Below, in pieces: positions 7,006 to 11,667 of a DNA stretch of 11,667 nucleotides. The stretch is from UBA4844 sp050943255. Its GTDB lineage: Bacteria; Bacillota; Syntrophomonadia; Syntrophomonadales; Syntrophomonadaceae. Under the pieces are notes generated by a model that was not told where the DNA came from, made no database searches, and saw only the letters and a list, made by a program, of their open reading frames with translations. The position numbers and the translations under genes are program-made. Positions within the stretch are counted from its first letter, which is position 1, and each line of letters opens with the position of its first letter. The stretch covers positions 1 to 11,667 of the forward strand of contig JBMNOV010000052.1 in the NCBI GenBank assembly GCA_050943255.1. The letters are read 5' to 3'.

Positions 7006-7791
7006 GTGTCCGTCAGATTGCTAATAGTGGATGATGATGAAAGGGAAAGAATTGTACTCCGGTATGTTTTAGAGCAGATAAAAGATGTTGAAATTGTAGG
7101 GGAAGCTGTACATGGACTTGAAGCTCTTTTGCTTTGTCAGGAAAAAAAAGTAGATCTTGTTTTCCTGGATATTACCATGCCCGAAATGGGAGGGCTGGAA
7201 ACTGCCCGTAAGTTAACTCAATTAAAGGATTTACCTCTTTTTGCCTTTATTACAGCTAAAAAGGATATGGCAGTACAGGCATATGAATTAGGGGCTCTGG
7301 ATTATATCGTGAAACCGATTGAATTGAGCCGAGTTGAACTGACAGTTGAAAGAGCTAAGCTCCAGATAGCCCATAAAGATATTATTGAAGAGATGGTAAT
7401 AAGCAAGCTGAAAGAGAGAATTGACCTAATCCTGGAAAGATACCGCAGCATAGAACCATATTGTAATAAACTGCCTGTGCGTGAAAAGGGTAAAATAGCG
7501 TTATTAAACCAGGAAGAGATTATTTACTGTGAAAGTCAGGGGAAAAAGGTAAATATATATACTTGTAGTGGGGGATATCTAAGTAATTATACCCTTAATG
7601 AACTTGAAAACCGACTAAATAGTATTTACTTTTTTAGAGCTCACCAAGCTTTTATTGTCAATATAAATTATATCAATGAAATAATTAATTTTGGAGAAGG
7701 GTCATATATTTTGCACTTAAATAAAAGTGATAAAAATATAATTTTGAGCCGTTCAAAGGCTAAGGTACTGCGGGAAAGGTTAAGAATCTAA
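7006..7791 (+). CDS. LytTR-family response regulator, orphan
   Basis: A two-domain transcription regulator of 261 residues. The receiver domain (about 1-120) has the acidic pocket Asp9-Asp10-Asp11, phospho-acceptor Asp55 in VFLDITMPEMGG, Thr83 in FITA and Lys103 in VKP. A helical linker of about 35 residues, longer than usual, leads to a LytTR DNA-binding domain (about 155-258) with the expected IIYCESQGKKVNIYT and FFRAHQAFIVNINYI segments. Such proteins (AgrA, LytR, VirR types) respond to a sensor kinase, but none is adjacent. The GTG at 7006 is preferred because GAGGGG at 6991-6996 lies 9 nt upstream; an in-frame TTG at 6997 touches that site directly and would be mis-spaced. The gene is followed by a terminator at 7899-7932 and seems monocistronic. 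The target genes are unknown; the AAA-VWA pair downstream is one candidate. Confidence 0.92.
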   Translation: MSVRLLIVDDDERERIVLRYVLEQIKDVEIVGEAVHGLEALLLCQEKKVDLVFLDITMPEMGGLETARKLTQLKDLPLFAFITAKKDMAVQAYELGALDYIVKPIELSRVELTVERAKLQIAHKDIIEEMVISKLKERIDLILERYRSIEPYCNKLPVREKGKIALLNQEEIIYCESQGKKVNIYTCSGGYLSNYTLNELENRLNSIYFFRAHQAFIVNINYINEIINFGEGSYILHLNKSDKNIILSRSKAKVLRERLRI

Positions 7792-7898
7792 ATACGTAGT
7801 AGAAACGACTGATTAGGTCATAATTTGCGCCGGATAAACCTAATAACTGCATTATATAATCATTTTGTTGTTGCATTTTTATATAAGGTAACGCCTTT

Positions 7899-7932
7899 AG
7901 GGAGCCAATTTTGCTTGCTCCTTGCTTTTTTT
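7899..7932 (+). terminator. rho-independent terminator after the LytTR regulator
   Basis: AGGGAGC (7899-7905) pairs with GCTCCTT (7917-7923, one G-T pair) around an 11-nt loop, followed by GC and seven Ts. It lies 107 bases after the regulator stop codon. A smaller AAGG-CCTT hairpin precedes it at 7885-7897. The 7933-8073 stretch beyond it holds no gene I can support; a -10-like TATAAA at 8054-8059 lacks a -35. Confidence 0.75.
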
Positions 7933-8073
7933 ATTAGCCTTTTTATCCTTGTCTGTTAAATATGTGAAATTAGTAGCAAGCTGTGGCAAAGTATACGCAT
8001 TAGGCAACCAAATAGATCAGACATAGGGAAATAAAGCACAGAATGTTTTATAGTATAAAGTAAGGATTAGTAC

Positions 8074-8167
8074 GTGAATTGGATAAAAGGGGGGATTAAT
8101 AGTTTTTAAGAAACAGTGGCTTTATCGGGGCGAAATATTGGATATTTATAGTAAGAGATTGGAGTGA
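8074..8167 (+). other. possible 30-codon ORF interrupted by a one-base frameshift
   Basis: A GTG at 8074 has AAGGA at 8062-8066, 7 nt upstream, and encodes MNWIKGGINSF before a TAA at 8107. A run of five Ts (8103-8107) directly precedes the stop. Skipping one base there continues the frame with KKQWLYRGEILDIYSKRLE and ends at a TGA (8165-8167) that overlaps the ribosome binding region of the AAA ATPase gene. The joined peptide is charged and amphipathic, and its end is placed as expected for translational coupling. It could be a decayed gene, a homopolymer sequencing error, a frameshifting leader, or chance. No family is recognised. Confidence 0.25.
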
Positions 8168-8173
8168 TGTTAT

Positions 8174-9382
8174 GTGATACCTTTTCATAAACTCCAACGC
8201 TATGAGGGTAATGAAGCTCTATTCGAACTAGTAATAATGTCTATTGTTTCTAGTTTTGTCGGGGAACCACTTCATATACATGCGGAAGGTTTAAGGGGTA
8301 CAGGAAAGACTACTATAATGCGAGCGGCACGGGATATACTTCCCCCAATCGAAAGAATTAAGGGATGTATATATAATTGTGATCCATCTGCACCCCATTG
8401 TCCCCACCATCAAAACCTTAGCCGGGAAGAAATTGATGCAATCGGAATTGAGAAAATCCCCATGCCTTTCCTGGAGATATCGCATTCAGCCAAGGTAGGG
8501 ACTGTTGCCGGAAGTATTGACCTAGCTAAGTTAACTGATTACACTCACGCGGAAGCCCATTTGCTTCCAGGTATTATACCACAAGCGCACCGGGGGATAA
8601 TTTTTATAGATGAGATAAATCGGCTTGCGGACACCTCACCGGAGATTACCGATATTTTACTAGATGTGATGGGCAATAAGCCTGGTCACATTCAAATCGA
8701 GGAAGCAGGGTTACCAGTAGTAGAGATACCAATTAACGTCTCAGTTTGGGCAGCTTCTAATCCTGATGAAGACCCTGGTCCATTAGAAGAAATACGTCGT
8801 CAGTTATCTGATCGTTTTGATATGGTGTGTTATATGGGACGCCCTGATTCTCTTGAAATAATATCGGAAATGCTAGAGCAGAATTCTCATTTTCATAGGG
8901 TTAAAGCTGAAACAGGGACAGCGAAAACTGAGTGCAGCCAAAATGACCAGTATCGTAAAGATATCATTAGGTGGGCAATCAAGTATGAGGAAACAGATCT
9001 GCCTGATTTTCTCCGTAATTTTATTGCACGTCTTTATATAAAACACAACCTGGAAAGTATTCGTGCCATCGAAGCTATGCAGCAGGGTGCAGTATTGCAT
9101 AGTATTATAAAAAATCGAGATAAGATTATGATTACCGATGTTACGCATATGATTCCTCTGGTATTAAAGCACCGGGTTGACAATGACACCATGTTGCGAA
9201 TGATTAATGATCTTGATGCGCGGGGAATAAAAGACAATATTATGAGTGGTAAAAGCAAAAGGAACAATAATAAATCAGAAGAAACCCCGGACTATTTTAG
9301 GCATATAGCTCGCCCGCTAAAGGATATGCATAGAGGTGAACTTATACACACTGAGAAAACGCTTACCCCGGCTGACTATTAG
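8174..9382 (+). CDS. ChlI/MoxR-like AAA+ ATPase
   Basis: A 402-residue AAA+ ATPase of the magnesium-chelatase subunit I (BchI/ChlI) type. Walker A is GLRGTGKTT (39-47), Walker B is GIIFIDEINRL (141-151) with Asp146-Glu147, sensor 1 is Asn196 in AASNPDED, the arginine-finger region is QLSDRFDM (210-217), and sensor 2 is Arg297 in SIRAIEAM. The insert GCIYNCDPSAPHC (64-76) resembles the Cys-containing NCDP segment of BchI. The C-terminal about 45 residues are polar and Lys/Asn-rich, probably disordered. In chelatases such rings work with a VWA partner on a large catalytic subunit; the VWA partner is the next gene, but no BchH/CobN/ChlH is visible. The GTG at 8174 has GGAG at 8161-8164, 9 nt upstream. 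The overlapping ATG at 8172 reads straight into TGA, so GTG must be the start. Confidence 0.9.
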   Translation: MIPFHKLQRYEGNEALFELVIMSIVSSFVGEPLHIHAEGLRGTGKTTIMRAARDILPPIERIKGCIYNCDPSAPHCPHHQNLSREEIDAIGIEKIPMPFLEISHSAKVGTVAGSIDLAKLTDYTHAEAHLLPGIIPQAHRGIIFIDEINRLADTSPEITDILLDVMGNKPGHIQIEEAGLPVVEIPINVSVWAASNPDEDPGPLEEIRRQLSDRFDMVCYMGRPDSLEIISEMLEQNSHFHRVKAETGTAKTECSQNDQYRKDIIRWAIKYEETDLPDFLRNFIARLYIKHNLESIRAIEAMQQGAVLHSIIKNRDKIMITDVTHMIPLVLKHRVDNDTMLRMINDLDARGIKDNIMSGKSKRNNNKSEETPDYFRHIARPLKDMHRGELIHTEKTLTPADY

Positions 9383-9395
9383 AAGGGGTGATCTT

Positions 9396-11174
9396 ATGCT
9401 AGGTGAAAAGACTAATGTTGATAAGGCAACTTCAGTAGGTAATTATTTAAACCTTTATTTTGGTCAAAATCAGGGCTTGAGATTGGGAGAAAGTACAGTA
9501 GTTAGTTGTAAGGTTCATGGTAAAATGCCTAAAAAGCGAGTAAAAGGGCAGATTCAGATTTTCACTAATCGGGATGCGGGGAAGTCTTATCTGGATTATG
9601 TGGAAACCGGGCAGGTTGTTCATATTGATGTTTACCATCAACCCGGAGAAATAGATCCTTGTAAGGTTGGTAAAGCACTTTTTTGGTCTATATATAAATA
9701 CTTTATGGAAAATGATCCCCAGCTTAAATATGCTGAAGATGAGTGTTTTAAGATGGTAACTAGCTATGCCAATAAGGTATTTATTACCACTAATCAGGGT
9801 AAGGGATTATTATACGACTTATTCCAGGATATAGCAAAACCTTTTCTAAAAGGGGAAGAAGGTTATGATCATGTTCATATTCTGGCCCGACTGAATCGTG
9901 AAGAGTACTACTTAGTTTATATAATGGCAGAGGCGGCAGAAGAGCAAATAATTACATCTGGACTTAATCTATCTAAAGTCCGTAATATTATACACGGAAC
10001 CCAAAAACAAGAACGTGATAGTTATGCTGAATATATAAAACTTCCATGGAAAAATATTAAAGGTCAAAATGCTTACACCCTTAGCGATAAGGAAAATGTA
10101 AACCAGTTAATCCTTAAATTGGCTGAAAAATTAGGCGGTGTAGATGAGATTGAACAGTTTATGGAGAATTACTCTACCAATATATTCAAACGTAAAGGAA
10201 TTGAACAACAGAGGAAGAAATGGGGAGATGTAGAACACGACATAGATCAACTTACAGAATTAGGACTTATTAAGGATAGTGTTTTTGGAAAGGTTCTTAC
10301 AAAAAAGGGATTAAGGTTAAAAGATTTTATAGTTAATCATAAGTGTGAGCTCGAAACCGAAATTCGGCGTAAAATACGAGGGGTACCGTCTGGGGGCAGA
10401 GGTCAATTCAAGAAACTAAGCGAAACAGATTGTAAAGCCTCCCAGGTTATATATATTAATAGGAATCGAACTATCAACGATCCGGATAAAAAATGGTCTG
10501 GTGATTTAGCGGTGCCAGAGACAATTATACAGGCTAAGAAAAACAGTATATTAAGAGGCGACCAACATTTTACTATTAAAAAACAGGACTTACACTTTTA
10601 TGATAAAAAGATTTATGTGCCCATAGACATATGTCTTTTAATTGATGCTAGTGGCAGTATGGCCGGCGATAAGCGGCAAGCGGCTTGTTTTTTAGCTGAA
10701 CACTTGCTTATTACTGGAAGAGAAAAAGTAGCAGTGGTTACTTTTCAGGAGCGCAGTAGTAGTGTCGTTGTTCCTTTTACCCGAAACCAAAGGGTTTTAA
10801 GTAAGGGTTTGGCAACTATTGTTCCAGCGGGGTTAAGCCCTTTAGCTAATGGCATTATGAATTCAGTTGAGCTGATTAAAAATAACCAGGTAAAGAATCC
10901 CTTGTTGGTTTTAATAACTGATGGTATACCGAATACACCGCTTTGGACTACGGACGCTAAAGCTGATGCTTTAAAAGCAGCTACCTACATTAAGGATAAT
11001 AAGATAAATATGATATGCATTGGGGTTGAGTCCAACCGCAGTTTTCTGGAAAAGTTAACTCAGTATGCAGATGCAGCATTATACCTAGTAGATGATCTTA
11101 ACAAAGACAATTTAATCAACATAGTAAGATTGCAAAAAAATAATATGATTGAATCAAGTAAGCGGATGGCATAA
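9396..11174 (+). CDS. VWA-domain protein, ChlD-like partner of the AAA ATPase
   Basis: A 592-residue protein with a C-terminal von Willebrand factor A domain (about 408-590). Its metal-ion site is Asp417-x-Ser419-x-Ser421 in IDASGSM, Ser481 in GLSPLANG (usually Thr), and Asp509 in LITDGIPN. The domain closely resembles the VWA of ChlD/BchD. The first 400 residues are not the AAA-like half found in ChlD and I do not recognise them. A segment at about 285-315 (LTELGLIK...GKVLTKKGLRL) has the look of a winged helix. A basic stretch follows near 322-341. No signal peptide or membrane segment is seen, so both partners should act in the cytosol. The start is ATG 9396, with GAAGGGG 7 nt upstream and 13 bp after the ATPase stop. 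A GTG at 9336 would overlap the ATPase gene and lacks a site. The likely role is remodelling or metal insertion with the ATPase; the target is unknown. Confidence 0.88.
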   Translation: MLGEKTNVDKATSVGNYLNLYFGQNQGLRLGESTVVSCKVHGKMPKKRVKGQIQIFTNRDAGKSYLDYVETGQVVHIDVYHQPGEIDPCKVGKALFWSIYKYFMENDPQLKYAEDECFKMVTSYANKVFITTNQGKGLLYDLFQDIAKPFLKGEEGYDHVHILARLNREEYYLVYIMAEAAEEQIITSGLNLSKVRNIIHGTQKQERDSYAEYIKLPWKNIKGQNAYTLSDKENVNQLILKLAEKLGGVDEIEQFMENYSTNIFKRKGIEQQRKKWGDVEHDIDQLTELGLIKDSVFGKVLTKKGLRLKDFIVNHKCELETEIRRKIRGVPSGGRGQFKKLSETDCKASQVIYINRNRTINDPDKKWSGDLAVPETIIQAKKNSILRGDQHFTIKKQDLHFYDKKIYVPIDICLLIDASGSMAGDKRQAACFLAEHLLITGREKVAVVTFQERSSSVVVPFTRNQRVLSKGLATIVPAGLSPLANGIMNSVELIKNNQVKNPLLVLITDGIPNTPLWTTDAKADALKAATYIKDNKINMICIGVESNRSFLEKLTQYADAALYLVDDLNKDNLINIVRLQKNNMIESSKRMA

Positions 11175-11204
11175 TCGTTTTTAGCAATTTTTTAGTAAAA
11201 GGAT

Positions 11205-11222
11205 GGCTAACTGCGGTTGGCT
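11205..11222 (+). repeat. small hairpin after the VWA gene
   Basis: GGCTAAC (11205-11211) pairs with GTTGGCT (11216-11222), using two G-T pairs, around a 4-nt loop. No T-run follows. It stands 30 bases after the stop codon and upstream of the better terminator at 11243, and may protect the 3' end or be incidental. Confidence 0.25.
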
Positions 11223-11242
11223 CTTATAATCCCCCTGTGAAT

Positions 11243-11276
11243 AGAGAGTATCGAAAGATGCTCTCTTATTTATTTT
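11243..11276 (+). terminator. rho-independent terminator after the AAA-VWA pair
   Basis: A 10-bp stem (AGAGAGTATC at 11243-11252 with GATGCTCTCT at 11257-11266, one T-G pair) is closed by a GAAA tetraloop and followed by the T-rich TTATTTATTTT. It lies 68 bases after the VWA stop codon and separates the pair from the next gene. Confidence 0.75.
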
Positions 11277-11316
11277 GGCTGGAAGTTATTAAATTCTGCT
11301 GAATAGCACAAGTTTT

Positions 11317-11345
11317 TTGGCAAGTTATAAATTTACCTGTATATA
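11317..11345 (+). promoter_or_regulatory. sigma-A type promoter for the YhhN-like gene
   Basis: The -35 is TTGGCA at 11317-11322, the spacer is 17 bp, and the -10 is TATATA at 11340-11345. A second possible promoter lies downstream: TTTACA at 11354-11359, 18 bp, TATATT at 11378-11383. The region is extremely AT-rich, so false matches are easy; the first has the better -35. Confidence 0.45.
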
Positions 11346-11412
11346 TATCATATTTTACAATCATATATATAATTATTTATATTTAAATTTTTAGGGGTAA
11401 AATTAGCTGGAT

Positions 11413-11667
11413 ATGATAGAGAGCTATATTTTATTATCAATTATTAACATTTGGGCAGTGTTTAAGCGCAAGCGGATACTGTTCTCTATCACCAAACCGC
11501 TTCTTATGTTAGTACTTATGGGAGTATATATAGTATATAGTCCAGTATTACAGATCCTGGTAGTTTATGCACTAGCCTTTGCTTGGATAGGTGATATGTT
11601 CTTACTCAGTGCAAGTAAAATGGTTGGAGAAGATATAAAACAGATACTTATAAAGTCTAGATATGCA
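11413..11667 (+). CDS. YhhN/TMEM86-family membrane protein, 5' part (lysoplasmalogenase-like)
   Basis: The first 85 codons of a gene that runs off the window. The translation begins MIESYILLSIINIWAVFKRK and has a hydrophobic stretch at about 30-55, then ALAFAWIGDMFLL (54-66). The TKPLLMLVL segment (27-35) and the A-F-x-x-GD-FLL pattern are characteristic of the YhhN/TMEM86 family of multi-pass membrane proteins, some of which hydrolyse the vinyl-ether bond of lysoplasmalogens and release a fatty aldehyde. About 200 or more residues would be expected in full. A TAG at 11404 blocks any earlier in-frame start. The ribosome binding site is weak: AGGGG at 11392 is too far away, and only CTGGAT is adjacent. 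It appears to be a separate transcription unit after the terminator at 11243. Confidence 0.75.
   Translation, partial: MIESYILLSIINIWAVFKRKRILFSITKPLLMLVLMGVYIVYSPVLQILVVYALAFAWIGDMFLLSASKMVGEDIKQILIKSRYA

Noticed and set aside
7964..8026. 20-codon GTG open frame after the LytTR terminator
   Set aside because: No ribosome binding site and no resemblance to a known peptide; such short frames are expected by chance.
8167..8190. ATG at 8167 or 8172 as start of the AAA ATPase
   Set aside because: Both are out of frame with the ATPase. The first gives a 7-codon peptide and the second is followed immediately by TGA.
11340..11385. TATA-rich block as a replication or attachment element
   Set aside because: Simple AT-rich sequence typical of a promoter region; no DnaA boxes, flanking repeats or integrase gene in view.

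Overview
The window looks like a piece of a low-GC Gram-positive chromosome, most likely an anaerobic member of the Clostridia (a Syntrophomonas-like lineage would fit, but nothing here proves genus). The reasons are AT-rich intergenic DNA, strong AGGAGG-type ribosome binding sites, TTG and GTG starts on several genes, and the families present: DegV, LytTR regulator, radical SAM, and a ChlI-type AAA plus VWA pair. I see no tRNA or rRNA gene, CRISPR array or transposase. Eight complete protein genes and the start of a ninth can be supported.

Left part (1-4110). A promoter and a 16-bp palindrome precede a long two-domain enzyme: a class III PLP aminotransferase fused to a domain that aligns by motif with cyanobacterial acyl-ACP reductase (AAR), including its catalytic cysteine. 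The expected chemistry is acyl thioester to aldehyde to primary amine within one polypeptide. A membrane-anchored alpha/beta hydrolase lies convergent to it.

Middle (4110-6660). A 12-bp hairpin sits between two divergent genes. It is followed by a DUF1285-like gene and a DegV/FakB-type fatty-acid-binding protein, probably one operon, and then a convergent radical SAM gene. A 341-bp gap (6656-6996) carries repeated TGAAACAT/ACATATGT motifs on the radical SAM side and an 18-bp palindrome on the regulator side.

Right part (6997-11667). An orphan LytTR response regulator with no kinase in view is followed by a rho-independent terminator. After a gap with a possible frameshifted 30-codon ORF come a ChlI/MoxR-like AAA ATPase and, 13 bp later, a VWA-domain protein with a large unfamiliar N-terminal part. 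No large chelatase subunit is in view. A terminator closes this pair. The window ends inside a gene whose first 85 codons read as a YhhN/TMEM86 (lysoplasmalogenase-like) membrane protein.

How they may fit together: four products could touch acyl-chain or fatty-aldehyde metabolism (aminotransferase-AAR, DegV/FakB, YhhN and possibly the hydrolase). They lie in separate transcription units, so the link is a hypothesis. The best candidates for an undescribed system are the aminotransferase-AAR fusion and the AAA-VWA pair.
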